Origin: Cellulomonas pakistanensis
GTDB taxonomy: Bacteria > Actinomycetota > Actinomycetes > Actinomycetales > Cellulomonadaceae
Direction of reading: 5' to 3'
NCBI RefSeq assembly: GCF_016862755.1
Contig: NZ_BONO01000013.1
Location: 51,022-115,021, forward strand
Length of the DNA stretch: 64,000 bases
Shown here: positions 1-8,344 of the stretch, piece after piece
Layout: each line of letters opens with the position of its first letter
Numbering within the stretch: the first letter of the stretch is position 1
Position numbers and translations under genes: made by a program
Notes under the pieces: generated by a model
The model's database searches: none
The model's input: only the letters and a program-made list of their open reading frames with translations
Told to the model about the DNA's origin: nothing

Positions 1-1
1 C

Positions 2-928
2 GAGGTGGCCGCGCTGCCGGGGGTCGCCGCCGCGGGCGTGACCGCCGGGGTACCCGCGCAGGTACGGGTCGACGCCGAGGACGAGGACCTGCCGTTCCTC
101 GACGGGCTGTCCTGGGAGCCGACGTCGCTGCGGACCGTGCCGGCCGCGGCGACGCTGCTCGACCCGGACGTGCGGGCGGGCTCGGTCGAGGACCTCGCGG
201 CGGACGGCACGGTCGCGGTGAGCGCCGAGGCGACGCTCGGCGGCACGGGGCTCGGCGACGTGGTCGAGGTGCGGGTCGGCGGGGCGGAGGTCGCGCTGAC
301 GGTCGTGGCCGTCTACGAGCGGGGGCTCGGGCTGGGCGACTACCTGGTCGGCGGCGGGTCGGCCGTGGCCGCGGGCGCCGAGGGCGGCGTGCTGCTCGTC
401 CGTGCGGACGACCCGGCCGCGGTGCCCGCGGTGCGGGAGGCCGTGGCGGCGACCGGGCTCGAGGTCACCGGCCCCGCCGGCTACGCCCGGTCCGTGCGGG
501 ACGCCGCGGCGGGGGAGCAGGGGCTGTCGACCGCGCTGCTGCTGGCGCTGCTCGCGTTCGTCGCGGTCGCCGCGGGCAACGCCCTGGTGAGCCTGGTCGG
601 CTCGCGCCGGTCGGAGCTCGCGCTGCTGCGCCGCACCGGGGCGACCCGGGCGCAGCTGGTCCGGATGGTGGCCGCCGAGTCGGCGCTGATCACGGGCACC
701 GCGGTGGCCGTGGGGCTCGCGGCGGTGCTGCCCGCGCTGCTCGGGGTCGGGCAGGGGCTGCTCGGGGTGCCGGTGCCGGTCCTCGACCCGGTGGTGACGG
801 GCGGGCTGGTCGCGGTCGTGGCGCTGATCGGGCTGACGCTGCCGGTCGGGGTCGCGGTGCGCGCGACGCGCGAGGCCGACGGGCGGGGGACCGGCGCGGG
901 CGCCGGTCGGGCGGCGCGGGTCGGGTGA
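2..928 (+). CDS. FtsX-like ABC transporter permease, C-terminal part (5' end outside window)
   Basis: The reading frame is open from the window edge, so the start lies upstream; 308 residues are visible. The first ~170 residues look like an extracytoplasmic MacB-type domain. The rest shows the FtsX permease pattern: a membrane segment near residues 178-197, the cytoplasmic loop SRRSELALLRRTGATRAQL that couples to the ATPase, then two further hydrophobic segments and a short basic tail. Proteins of this family work with a MacB/LolD-type ATPase to move lipids or peptides or to control cell-wall enzymes. The partner ATPase must be upstream; the ATPase at the far end of this window is not adjacent. 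The gene converges with the VOC gene. The substrate cannot be told. Confidence 0.85.
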   Translation, partial: EVAALPGVAAAGVTAGVPAQVRVDAEDEDLPFLDGLSWEPTSLRTVPAAATLLDPDVRAGSVEDLAADGTVAVSAEATLGGTGLGDVVEVRVGGAEVALTVVAVYERGLGLGDYLVGGGSAVAAGAEGGVLLVRADDPAAVPAVREAVAATGLEVTGPAGYARSVRDAAAGEQGLSTALLLALLAFVAVAAGNALVSLVGSRRSELALLRRTGATRAQLVRMVAAESALITGTAVAVGLAAVLPALLGVGQGLLGVPVPVLDPVVTGGLVAVVALIGLTLPVGVAVRATREADGRGTGAGAGRAARVG

Positions 929-983
929 CAGCCGGCCCCCTCGTTCGCGAGACGGTGGGCGCCGCCCGGCTGCGTGCCGCGGG

Positions 984-1421
984 TCAGCCCACGAAGATGC
1001 AGAACGGGTGGCCCGCCGGGTCGGCGAACACGTACAGCGGCTCGTCCGGGTCGTCCCGCCGGTCGAACAGCAGGCGGGCGCCGAGGGACTCCGCCCGCTC
1101 CCGCTGCGCGTCCAGCGCGTCGCCGTCCGGCACTGTCATGTCGAGGTGCAGCTGCTGCGGCACCTCCGGGTCCGGCCAGGTCGGCGGCGTGATCTCCGGC
1201 ACCTTCTGGAAGGCCAGCGGCCACAGCCCGTCGCCCGTCAGGACGAGCCAGTCCTCGCCGTTCGGGTCGGGCTCGCCCGGCGCCGGCGGCTCGTCGCCCG
1301 GCCGGTAGCGCAGGCCCAGCAGCTCGCGGTAGAACTCGGCCAGCCCTCGGGGATCGGTGGTGTCCAGCACGGTCTGGACGACGCGGGGGAACGGGGTCAC
1401 AGGAGCGTTCGCGTCCGTCAT
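984..1421 (-). CDS. VOC family protein (glyoxalase/bleomycin-resistance fold)
   Basis: The product has 145 residues, the usual length for a single VOC unit with two beta-alpha-beta-beta-beta halves. The N-terminal half contains [20 protein letters not shown], typical of the first strand and helix. Later HLDMTV and [12 protein letters not shown] carry the His and the C-terminal strand pattern seen in this family. The ATG at 1421 is chosen because a GAGGAGAGG ribosome-binding site sits just upstream, whereas a longer frame would run into the glmU promoter. It diverges from glmU. VOC proteins may be metal-dependent enzymes or drug-binding proteins, and the sequence does not decide which. Confidence 0.85.
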   Translation of the reverse strand: MTDANAPVTPFPRVVQTVLDTTDPRGLAEFYRELLGLRYRPGDEPPAPGEPDPNGEDWLVLTGDGLWPLAFQKVPEITPPTWPDPEVPQQLHLDMTVPDGDALDAQRERAESLGARLLFDRRDDPDEPLYVFADPAGHPFCIFVG

Positions 1422-1527
1422 GGCGGTCCTCTCCTCACGGGGCGCGCGGGCGCCCGGCCGGCACCCGCGCCGGTCCCATGATGGCGCCGCCCGGCGGGAC
1501 CCGCGACGGCGGGCGCCGCGGCGGCGG

Positions 1528-1533
1528 TAGAGT
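1528..1533 (+). promoter_or_regulatory. Probable -10 box of glmU
   Basis: TAGAGT fits the actinobacterial housekeeping -10 pattern TANNNT and lies about 77 bases before the GTG of glmU, in the divergent gap with the VOC gene. No clear -35 is visible. A short inverted repeat (TGCG-TCA-CGCA type) follows directly. Confidence 0.45.
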
Positions 1534-1609
1534 GCGTCAGCGCACGACGTCCCCGCCCGGCTCGCCCTCTCGGGCGCGCGGGCAGACCTCTCACAGGGAG
1601 CACCCACAG

Positions 1610-3274
1610 GTGACCACCCCCCGCCCCGCCGCGGTCATCGTCCTCGCCGCAGGCGAGGGCACGCGGATGCGATCCGCCACCCCCAAGGTCCTGCACACCC
1701 TCGCGGGCCGCTCCATGCTCGGGCACGCGCTCGCGGCCGCCCAGGCCCTCGAGCCGCGGCGCACCGCGGTCGTGGTCCGGCACGAGCGCGAGGCCGTCGC
1801 GGCCCACGCCCGCGAGCTGATGCCGCAGGTGCTGGTGGCCGACCAGGACGACGTCCCCGGCACCGGACGCGCCGTGCAGTGCGCGCTCTCCGTCCTCGAC
1901 GCCGCGGCGCAGGCCGAGGCGGCGTCCGCCGGCGACGGGGCGGGCGAGCCCGGCTCCGTCTCGGGCGTGCTGGTCGAGGGACCGGTCGTGGTGCTCGCCG
2001 GCGACATCCCGCTGCTCGACGGCGAGACGCTGGGCGAGCTGCTCGCGGCGCACGCCGCCGACGGCAACGCCGTGACCGTGCTGACCACCGAGGTCGCCGA
2101 CCCGACGGGCTACGGCCGCATCCTGCGCGCCGGCCCGGACGCCGCCGACGCCGGGGACGTGCTCGGCATCGTCGAGGAGAAGGACGCGACCGACGCCCAG
2201 CGCACGATCGCCGAGATCAACTCCTCGGTCTACGTCTTCGACGCCGCGGTGCTGCGCGGCGCGTTCGGCCGGCTGGGCCGGGACAACGCGCAGGGCGAGG
2301 TCTACCTGACCGACGTGCTGGCGATCGCCCGCGGCGACGGCGGCCGGGTGCGCGCGCTGCGCACCGACGACCCGGTGCTCGTCGAGGGCGTGAACGACCG
2401 CGCCCAGCTCGCGGTGCTGCGCGCCGAGCTCAACCGCCGGATCCTCGACGGCTGGATGCGCGCGGGCGTGACGGTCGTCGACCCGGCGACCACCTGGGTC
2501 GACGTCGACGTCGAGCTCGCGCAGGACGTGACGCTGCTGCCCGGCACCCAGCTGCTCGGCGCGACCTCGGTCGCCACCGGCGCGACGGTCGGCCCGGACA
2601 CCACGCTCGAGGACGTCGAGGTGCACGCCCGCGCCACGGTCGTCCGGACGCACGGCTCGCTGGCCGTGGTCGGCGAGGACGCCACGGTGGGGCCGTTCGC
2701 CTACCTGCGCCCGGGCACCGTGCTCGGCGAGCGCGGCAAGATCGGCACGTTCGTGGAGACCAAGAACGCCGAGATCGGCGCCGGGTCGAAGGTGCCGCAC
2801 CTGTCCTACGTCGGCGACGCCACGATCGGCGTCGAGACGAACATCGGCGCGGCCAGCGTGTTCGTCAACTACGACGGTGTCCGCAAGCACCGCACGACGA
2901 TCGGCTCGTACGCCCGCACCGGCTCGGACAACATGTTCGTGGCCCCGGTCGAGGTCGGCGACGGCGCGTACACCGGCGCCGGCTCGGTCATCCGGCACGA
3001 CGTGCCCGCGGGCGCCCTGGCCGTGAGCGCCGGCGCCCAGCGCAACATCGAGGGCTGGGTCGCCCGGTCCCGCCCCGGCACGCCCGCCGCGGAGGCCGCC
3101 GCGCGCGCCCGCGGCGAGGACGCCGAGCTGTCGCCCCAGGCACGCGCCGAGCGCGAGCGCGCCGGCCAGCACGGCGCCGACGCCGGCGTGCACCGCACGC
3201 CACCGCCCACCCTGCCGGACCACCCGGTCCCGCTGCCCGACGCCCAGCCCAGCACGGAGGACACCGCACGATGA
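1610..3274 (+). CDS. glmU: Bifunctional UDP-GlcNAc pyrophosphorylase / glucosamine-1-phosphate acetyltransferase
   Basis: GlmU makes UDP-GlcNAc from glucosamine-1-phosphate, acetyl-CoA and UTP, supplying peptidoglycan and the surface glycans encoded downstream. The 554-residue product begins with the pyrophosphorylase signature [11 protein letters not shown] followed by PKVLHTLAG. The second half has left-handed beta-helix hexapeptide repeats, including [22 protein letters not shown] and [13 protein letters not shown], which form the acetyltransferase site. The GTG at 1610 is chosen because the conserved N-terminal strand follows at once and GGGAG lies ten bases upstream; an in-frame start at 1478 would add 44 basic residues. 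The last ~85 residues are a charged, Ala/Pro-rich tail, as in other actinobacterial GlmU. The stop overlaps the prs start by four bases (ATGA). Confidence 0.97.
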   Translation: MTTPRPAAVIVLAAGEGTRMRSATPKVLHTLAGRSMLGHALAAAQALEPRRTAVVVRHEREAVAAHARELMPQVLVADQDDVPGTGRAVQCALSVLDAAAQAEAASAGDGAGEPGSVSGVLVEGPVVVLAGDIPLLDGETLGELLAAHAADGNAVTVLTTEVADPTGYGRILRAGPDAADAGDVLGIVEEKDATDAQRTIAEINSSVYVFDAAVLRGAFGRLGRDNAQGEVYLTDVLAIARGDGGRVRALRTDDPVLVEGVNDRAQLAVLRAELNRRILDGWMRAGVTVVDPATTWVDVDVELAQDVTLLPGTQLLGATSVATGATVGPDTTLEDVEVHARATVVRTHGSLAVVGEDATVGPFAYLRPGTVLGERGKIGTFVETKNAEIGAGSKVPHLSYVGDATIGVETNIGAASVFVNYDGVRKHRTTIGSYARTGSDNMFVAPVEVGDGAYTGAGSVIRHDVPAGALAVSAGAQRNIEGWVARSRPGTPAAEAAARARGEDAELSPQARAERERAGQHGADAGVHRTPPPTLPDHPVPLPDAQPSTEDTAR

Positions 3275-4254
3275 CCGGGATCGTCTCGCAGGACGGTGAG
3301 AAGCGGCTCGTCCTGGTCTCGGGCCGCGCGCACCCCGAGCTCGCCGCCGCCGTCGCCAAGAGCCTCGACATCGACCTGCTGCCCACCACGGCGTACGACT
3401 TCGCGAACGGCGAGATCTACGTCCGGTTCGCGGAGTCGGTGCGCGGCGCGGACGTGTTCGTGCTGCAGAGCCACGCGGCGCCCATCAACCAGTGGCTGAT
3501 GGAGCAGTTCCTCATGGTCGACGCGCTCAAGCGCGCCTCGGCCAAGACCATCACCGTGATCGCGCCGTTCTACGGCTACGCGCGGCAGGACAAGAAGCAC
3601 CGCGGGCGCGAGCCGATCTCGGCCCGCCTCATGGCCGACCTGTTCAAGACGGCCGGCGCCGACCGCCTCATGAGCGTCGACCTGCACGCCGCGCAGATCC
3701 AGGGCTTCTTCGACGGCCCCGTGGACCACCTGTGGGCCATGCCGATCCTCACCGAGTACGTGCGGACCCGCGTCGACGTGCAGAACGTCACCGTGGTGTC
3801 CCCGGACGCCGGCCGCATCCGCGTCGCGGAGCTGTGGGCGCAGAAGCTCGGCGGCGGCCCGCTGGCGTTCGTGCACAAGTCGCGCGACATCCGGCAGCCG
3901 AACAAGACCGTCGCGAACCGCGTCGTCGGCGACGTCGAGGGCCGCACCTGCGTGCTGGTCGACGACCTCATCGACACGGCCGGCACCATCGCGGGCGCCG
4001 TGCGGGTGCTGCACGAGGCCGGCGCCAAGGACGTCATCGTCGCCGCGACGCACGGCGTCCTGTCCGACCCGGCGATCGACCGGCTGCAGCAGTCCGGCGC
4101 GCGCGAGGTCATCATCACGGACACGCTGCCCATCGCCGAGGAGCGCCGGTTCGAGGGCCTCACCGTGCTGTCCATCGCGCCGCTCATCGCCCGGGCGATC
4201 CGCGAGGTGTTCGACGACGGCTCGGTGACCAGCCTGTTCGACGGCCAGTCCTGA
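3271..4254 (+). CDS. prs: Ribose-phosphate pyrophosphokinase
   Basis: This enzyme makes PRPP from ribose-5-phosphate and ATP for nucleotide, His and Trp synthesis, and in actinobacteria also for decaprenyl-phosphoryl-arabinose routes. The 327-residue length is normal. Visible motifs are the class I flexible-loop region [17 protein letters not shown], the metal-binding segment [26 protein letters not shown], and the PRPP-binding loop [18 protein letters not shown] (3256-3260) precedes the ATG, which overlaps the glmU stop. The pair is clearly co-translated, as in mycobacteria. Confidence 0.97.
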   Translation: MTGIVSQDGEKRLVLVSGRAHPELAAAVAKSLDIDLLPTTAYDFANGEIYVRFAESVRGADVFVLQSHAAPINQWLMEQFLMVDALKRASAKTITVIAPFYGYARQDKKHRGREPISARLMADLFKTAGADRLMSVDLHAAQIQGFFDGPVDHLWAMPILTEYVRTRVDVQNVTVVSPDAGRIRVAELWAQKLGGGPLAFVHKSRDIRQPNKTVANRVVGDVEGRTCVLVDDLIDTAGTIAGAVRVLHEAGAKDVIVAATHGVLSDPAIDRLQQSGAREVIITDTLPIAEERRFEGLTVLSIAPLIARAIREVFDDGSVTSLFDGQS

Positions 4255-4286
4255 CCCGGCGCGGCGTCCGGCGCCGCTCGTCGTCC

Positions 4287-4323
4287 CGAGGCCCGCTCCC
4301 CCACGCCGGGGGAGCGGGCCTCG
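4287..4323 (+). terminator. Strong hairpin after prs
   Basis: A perfect 16-bp stem (4287-4302 with 4308-4323) closes a five-base ACGCC loop 33 bases after the prs stop. No T-run follows, which is common for actinobacterial terminators. It should end the glmU-prs transcript. Confidence 0.8.
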
Positions 4324-4360
4324 GTGCGTCCGGCGCCGCGCGCGCGTGGTCAGGGCCCGG

Positions 4361-4390
4361 TTTCGTGCGGGCCGCGCGCCCGGGTAAGAT
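4361..4390 (+). promoter_or_regulatory. Probable promoter of rplY with a ~155-nt leader
   Basis: TAAGAT (4385-4390) is a good -10 box; TTTCGT (4361-4366) at an 18-base spacing is a weak -35. The transcript would carry a leader of about 155 bases before the GTG of rplY. That leader includes a small hairpin CCTC-GGC-GAGG at 4401-4411. A ribosomal-protein leader control is possible but not shown. Confidence 0.5.
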
Positions 4391-4551
4391 CGTCCAGTTG
4401 CCTCGGCGAGGGATGTCGGACGGTCACCGGAGAGACCCGGGTCCGCCGGTCCGTGATCGACAGGGTGGAACGCCTCCGCGTGCCCGTCCCGCGCCCCGCG
4501 TCGAGGCCACCGCCGCTCGCCATCGCCCTTCTCTGCGCCTCAGGAGTCACC

Positions 4552-5157
4552 GTGTCCGAGATCAAGCTCGCCGCCACCGCCCGCACCGAGTTCGGCAAGG
4601 GCGCCGCCCGCCGCCTCCGCCGCGCCCACCAGATCCCGGCCGTCCTGTACGGGCACGGCACCGAGCCGGTCCACGTCGCCCTCCCGGGCCACGAGACCAT
4701 GCTCGCGGTCAAGGGCGCCGCGAACGCGCTGTTCGAGATCCAGCTCGACGGCAAGCCGGTCCTGGCCCTCGCCAAGGACGTCCAGCGCGACCCGGTCAAG
4801 AACATCATCGAGCACGTCGACCTGCTGATCGTCCGGCGCGGCGAGAAGGTCACCGTCGAGGTGCCCGTCACGGTCGTGGGCGAGTCGGCCCCCGGCACCA
4901 TCCACATCGTCGAGACCCAGACGCTGACCCTCGAGGCCGAGGCCACGCACCTGCCCGAGCACGTCGAGGTCTCCATCGAGGGCCTCGAGTCCGGCACCGC
5001 GCTGACCGCCGGCGAGCTGACCCTCCCGAAGGGCTCCGTGCTCGAGGGCGACGCCGAGCAGATCGTCGTGACCGTCACGGTCCCGACCGTCTCCGCCGAG
5101 GACCTCGCCGCCGACGAGGCCGAGGCCGAGGCCGCCGCCGAGGCCGCCGCGGAGTGA
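4552..5157 (+). CDS. rplY: 50S ribosomal protein L25/general stress protein Ctc
   Basis: L25 binds the 5S rRNA region of the large subunit. The 201-residue product is of the long two-domain (TL5/Ctc) type: an N-terminal 5S-binding domain with GKGAARRLRRAHQIPAVLYG and KDVQRDPVKNIIEHVDLL, then the C-terminal beta domain, then a Glu/Ala-rich tail (EAEAEAAAEAAAE). The GTG at 4552 follows AGGAG at 4542-4546 and places the conserved start (SEIKLAATART) correctly. It lies between prs and pth, as in mycobacteria, and likely has its own promoter. Confidence 0.96.
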   Translation: MSEIKLAATARTEFGKGAARRLRRAHQIPAVLYGHGTEPVHVALPGHETMLAVKGAANALFEIQLDGKPVLALAKDVQRDPVKNIIEHVDLLIVRRGEKVTVEVPVTVVGESAPGTIHIVETQTLTLEAEATHLPEHVEVSIEGLESGTALTAGELTLPKGSVLEGDAEQIVVTVTVPTVSAEDLAADEAEAEAAAEAAAE

Positions 5158-5266
5158 TCCGCCCGGCGTGCGCGCTGCACGCCGACCACGTCGGGACGCC
5201 CGGTACCGTGAGGTGCCGGGCGTCCGGCATGTTCGCCGGTAGGACGACAGAGGGAGTGGCGCCGCG

Positions 5267-5887
5267 ATGAGCGACGGGCGCTGGCTGGTGGTCGGGCTCG
5301 GGAACCCCGGGCCGCAGTACGCCGGGAACCGGCACAACGTCGGGCAGATGGTGCTCGACGAGCTCGCGCGGCGCGCGCAGGCGTCGTTCGGGTCGAAGGG
5401 CGGCGTGCTGTCCCGCCGCCCGCAGGCCGCGACCGCCGAGGTGCGCATCGGCACGCTGCCCGGCGGCGCGCCCGGGCCCCGCGCGGTGCTCGCGAAGCCG
5501 ACCACGTACATGAACACGTCCGGCGGGCCCGTCGCGGCGCTCGCGCGGTACTACGACGTGCCGCCCGAGCGCGTGATCATGGTGCACGACGAGCTCGACA
5601 TCCCGTTCGGCGACATCCGGCTCAAGCTCGGCGGCGGCGAGGGCGGGCACAACGGCCTGCGCGACACCACCAAGGCGCTCGGCACCAAGGACTACCTGCG
5701 GGTGCGGGTCGGCGTCGGCCGGCCGCCGGGGCGGATGGACGCCGCCGACTTCGTGCTGCGCGACTTCGCGAAGCCGGAGCTCAAGGAGCTGCCGTTCCTG
5801 CTGGACGACGCGGCGGACGCCGTGGAGCTGCTCGTCACCGAGGGCCTGGAGCGCGCGCAGCTCCGGTTCCACACCCGCACGGCGTAG
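5267..5887 (+). CDS. pth: Peptidyl-tRNA hydrolase
   Basis: Pth releases peptides from stalled peptidyl-tRNA so that the tRNA can be reused. The 206-residue protein shows the full family pattern: [17 protein letters not shown] with the catalytic His and Asn, [18 protein letters not shown] with the catalytic Asp, and [17 protein letters not shown] sits eight bases before the ATG. It marks the left edge of the conserved core: in mycobacteria this end is followed closely by mfd-type genes, whereas here about 36 kb of polysaccharide genes intervene. Confidence 0.97.
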   Translation: MSDGRWLVVGLGNPGPQYAGNRHNVGQMVLDELARRAQASFGSKGGVLSRRPQAATAEVRIGTLPGGAPGPRAVLAKPTTYMNTSGGPVAALARYYDVPPERVIMVHDELDIPFGDIRLKLGGGEGGHNGLRDTTKALGTKDYLRVRVGVGRPPGRMDAADFVLRDFAKPELKELPFLLDDAADAVELLVTEGLERAQLRFHTRTA

Positions 5888-5903
5888 CGCCGCCGCGGCG
5901 CCA

Positions 5904-5937
5904 CGAGGCCGTCACCCCGCGCGGGGTGGCGGCCTCG
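5904..5937 (+). terminator. Hairpin terminator after pth
   Basis: CGAGGCCG pairs with CGGCCTCG and, after one wobble, CACCCC pairs with GGGGTG around a tight GCGC centre. It begins 17 bases after the pth stop and has no T-run. Confidence 0.8.
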
Positions 5938-5977
5938 CGCGCGTCCGGGCGCCCGGGTGCCGAGCGCGCCAGGCCCC

Positions 5978-6046
5978 CGAGTGGGCACCGGACGCGCCGA
6001 GTGGGCAACCAGGGGATGCCCGGTCGACGTGTCCGATGCCCACTCG
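5978..6046. repeat. Nested palindrome unit 1 (69 bp)
   Basis: The unit has an outer arm of 19 bases at each end (5978-5996 with 6028-6046, two G-T type exceptions) and an inner 10-base hairpin (5998-6007 with 6017-6026) around a nine-base loop. The inner left arm CGAGTGGGCA is identical to the first ten bases of the outer left arm, so arms can pair in more than one way. It matches the unit at 6294 at 68 of 69 bases. Confidence 0.85.
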
Positions 6047-6082
6047 CCGCCGGCGCCCGGGTCGGCGCTCGGACGTCGACGC

Positions 6083-6151
6083 CGAGCGAGTACGCGACAC
6101 GTCGAACGAGCACCCACCGGGTACTCGCTCGACGTGTCGGGTACCCGTTCG
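6083..6151. repeat. Nested palindrome unit 2 (69 bp, diverged)
   Basis: This unit is exactly the same length as the 5978 unit and aligns to it without gaps. It keeps CTCGACGTGTC in the right half but differs through most of both stems, with changes on both sides that mostly keep the pairing. Here the inner right arm TACTCGCTCG is perfectly complementary to the outer left arm CGAGCGAGTA, so an alternative pairing is as good as the nested one. Confidence 0.75.
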
Positions 6152-6293
6152 GCGAACGGGCGGCGCCGGCCGCGAGCCGCCCCGGGCCGACCCGCGCCCG
6201 GCAGCCCACCCGGCAGCGCGCCGGGCAGCGCGCCGGTCGGCGCGCACGACCCGCGTGAGCGCGCGACGGCCGCCGGCCGGCGCGGGCCCGCGG

Positions 6294-6362
6294 CGAGTGG
6301 GCACCGGACGCGCCGAGTGGGCAACCAGGGGATGCCCGGTCGACGTGTCCGGTGCCCACTCG
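6294..6362. repeat. Nested palindrome unit 3 (69 bp)
   Basis: A second near-perfect copy of the 5978 unit, 316 bases downstream in the same orientation. The single difference (G for A in the right outer arm) restores a Watson-Crick pair, so its outer stem is better than that of copy 1. Confidence 0.85.
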
Positions 6363-6373
6363 CGGTCCGCGCC

Positions 6374-6430
6374 CGAGCCGGCGCCCGGCGCCGACCAGGA
6401 GGGCCGCTCGACGCGCCGGGTGCCCGCTCG
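6374..6430. repeat. Nested palindrome unit 4 (57 bp, reduced)
   Basis: The right half (from ACCAGG at 6394 to TGCCCGCTCG at 6430) aligns with the right half of the other units. The left outer arm (6374-6392) still pairs mostly with 6412-6430, but the inner hairpin has shrunk. It looks like a decayed member of the same array. Confidence 0.55.
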
Positions 6431-6590
6431 CGGTCGGCGGCGGGGCCGGCGCGCGGACGTCGGCGTCGGTGCAGGTCAGCGGAGTCGGCGCAGGTCAGCG
6501 GCACCCTGCGCGGGTGGGGCACGGGAGGGCCGTCCGGGGGTATCCGCGCACGTCAGGGCGACGCCGCTCGCCCATACGGGTGTGAAAGGG

Positions 6591-6640
6591 GTGAAAACGG
6601 ACAGATCGGGCGGACTGGGGCAAACCCGCTGATATAGCCT
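6591..6640 (+). promoter_or_regulatory. Promoter region of the polysaccharide operon with CGGACA motif
   Basis: GTGAAAACGGACAGATCGGG (6591-6610) is followed by the -10 box TAGCCT at 6635-6640, about 30 bases before the sugar transferase ATG. The same motif and -10 combination occurs before other units of the locus. Confidence 0.6.
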
Positions 6641-6670
6641 CAAGTCACACCAAGCCCGGGGGGACCCACC

Positions 6671-8344
6671 ATGAGCCTGCTCGACGATCACGACGTCTCG
6701 CGCACCACGCAGCGCGACGTCGCGGCGCCGGCGGGCGACCCGTCGGAGACCGCCACGGACACCGCCGAGCGCACCGCGGACGGCCCCGCCGCCGAGGGCC
6801 GCGCGAGCGCCTCCGCGGCCGCCCCGGAGACGGGCGGCGGCGTCCACCCGGACCACGCCGACCGGTCCGCCGCCGAGCGCCGCCGCGACGCCCGCGGCCC
6901 GCGGCTGTCCTGGGCCTCCGACCGCCCCTTCCACGAGCCGCTCGGCCACGCCGAGCCCTCGGGCTGGCGCGGGTCGCACGCCGCCTACCAGGTCGAGACG
7001 CTGGCCCGGGACGTCGTCCTCGCGGCCTGCGTGCCGACGCTGCTGCTGTTCCTCATGCACGGCGTCTCGCTGCTGCAGCTGTCCTGGGGCCTGATGATCG
7101 GCCTGGTCTACATCGCGTTCGTCGCGGTGGAGCGCGGGTACGACCGCCAGGTGATCGGCGACGGGCACCAGGAGTTCGAGGCCGTGATCCGCGGCGGCGT
7201 GCTGACCGCGGCCGCGCTGGCGGTGTTCGCCGTCGGCGCCGACGTCGACGTGCCGCGGACGATCGTGTTCCTCGCGCTGCCGGTGGTCGCGGTGCTGCTG
7301 CTCGGCTCGCGCCACCTGGCCCGCCGGTCGCTGCACAAGCGCCGCGCCACGGGCGAGTCGATGCGCCGCACGCTGGTGGTGGGCGACGCGTCGTCGATCA
7401 CGCACGTGGTCGACGACCTCAGCGGCCTGCCGCAGTACGGGTACAACATCGCCGGCGTGTGCGTGCCGTCGTTCGACGGGCCGCTGCCCGCGCTCGGCGT
7501 CCCGGTGCTCGGCACCGTGTCGGACGTCGTGCAGGTGGCGGTGGACGGCGAGTTCGACGTCGTGATCGTCACCGGCTCCGAGCTGTCGGGGCAGGCGCTG
7601 CGCCGGCTGTCGTGGGCGCTGCAGCGCACGAACACCGAGCTGGTCGTCGCGCCGGGGATCGTCGAGGTCTTCGGGCCCCGCGTGAGCCTGGAGCCGACCG
7701 CCGGCCTGTCGCTCATCCACGTGAACGCCGCGGAGTCCCGCCGGTCCCGGATCCTCGCGAAGCGCGCCTTCGACACCACGTTCGCGCTGGGCGCGCTGCT
7801 CGCGCTGTCGCCGGTGCTCGCCGTCACGGCCCTCGCAGTGAAGCTGACCAGCCCCGGCCCGGTGCTGTTCAAGCAGACCCGGGTGGGCAAGGAGGGCCGC
7901 GAGTTCTCCATGCTGAAGTTCCGGAGCATGGTCGTGGACGCCGAGGAGCGGCTCGCCGCGCTGCGCGCCGCGAACCAGGCCGACGGCCCGCTGTTCAAGA
8001 TGGACCGCGACCCGCGGATCACCCGGATCGGCCACTTCCTGCGCAAGCACTCGCTGGACGAGCTGCCGCAGCTCATCAACGTCGTCAAGGGCGAGATGGC
8101 GCTGGTCGGCCCGCGCCCGCCGCTGCCGTACGAGGTCGCGCAGTACCGGGAGTCGGCGCGCCGCCGGCTGCTCGTGAAGCCGGGCCTGACCGGGCTGTGG
8201 CAGATCAGCGGCCGGGCGGACCTGGCGTGGGAGGACGCGGTGAAGCTGGACCTGCGGTACGTGGAGAACTGGTCGATCGCGTTCGACCTGATGATCCTGT
8301 GGCGCACCGTGCACGTCGTCGTGAGCGGTCATGGCGGTCGGTGA
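6671..8344 (+). CDS. Polyprenyl glycosylphosphotransferase (initiating sugar transferase, WcaJ/CpsE type)
   Basis: The enzyme would start each repeat unit by moving a sugar-1-phosphate from UDP-sugar to undecaprenyl/decaprenyl phosphate at the inner membrane face. The 557-residue protein has a ~110-residue disordered N-terminus, four membrane segments (about 115-215), a CoA-binding-like domain (about 225-345), a fifth hydrophobic helix (365-392) and the C-terminal catalytic domain. The catalytic domain shows SPGPVLFKQTRVGKEGREF, FRSM, DELPQLINV, LVGPRPPLPYE and KPGLTGLWQISGR. It is the first gene of the rightward operon and overlaps the next gene by 14 bases. The sugar cannot be predicted from sequence alone. 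Confidence 0.93.
   Translation: MSLLDDHDVSRTTQRDVAAPAGDPSETATDTAERTADGPAAEGRASASAAAPETGGGVHPDHADRSAAERRRDARGPRLSWASDRPFHEPLGHAEPSGWRGSHAAYQVETLARDVVLAACVPTLLLFLMHGVSLLQLSWGLMIGLVYIAFVAVERGYDRQVIGDGHQEFEAVIRGGVLTAAALAVFAVGADVDVPRTIVFLALPVVAVLLLGSRHLARRSLHKRRATGESMRRTLVVGDASSITHVVDDLSGLPQYGYNIAGVCVPSFDGPLPALGVPVLGTVSDVVQVAVDGEFDVVIVTGSELSGQALRRLSWALQRTNTELVVAPGIVEVFGPRVSLEPTAGLSLIHVNAAESRRSRILAKRAFDTTFALGALLALSPVLAVTALAVKLTSPGPVLFKQTRVGKEGREFSMLKFRSMVVDAEERLAALRAANQADGPLFKMDRDPRITRIGHFLRKHSLDELPQLINVVKGEMALVGPRPPLPYEVAQYRESARRRLLVKPGLTGLWQISGRADLAWEDAVKLDLRYVENWSIAFDLMILWRTVHVVVSGHGGR

Larger units (their letters stand above)
5888..6670. other. Gene-free interval between pth and the sugar transferase gene
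   Basis: No credible gene is seen in these ~780 bases; the open frames are GC-driven and run through palindromes. In order the interval holds a terminator hairpin, four nested palindromic units (5978-6430), a short tandem GGCAGCGCGCC pair near 6213-6235, a repeated CAGGTCAGCGG-like pair near 6472-6500, and the promoter region of the polysaccharide operon (6580-6645). Confidence 0.8.

Noticed and set aside
2..928. Pairing the FtsX-like permease at the window start with the ATPase at its end
   Set aside because: They are 63 kb apart; each surely has its own partner just outside the window.
1879..3270. A long plus-strand frame joined to prs
   Set aside because: The upstream part is an Arg-rich out-of-frame reading of glmU; the prs start at 3271 has its own ribosome-binding site.
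5978..6430. CRISPR array
   Set aside because: Units are palindromic throughout, spacers differ in length (36, 142 and 11 bases) and there are no cas genes.
5926..6637. Several overlapping small frames in the pth downstream interval
   Set aside because: They run through palindromic repeats, are Arg/Pro-rich and lack ribosome-binding sites.
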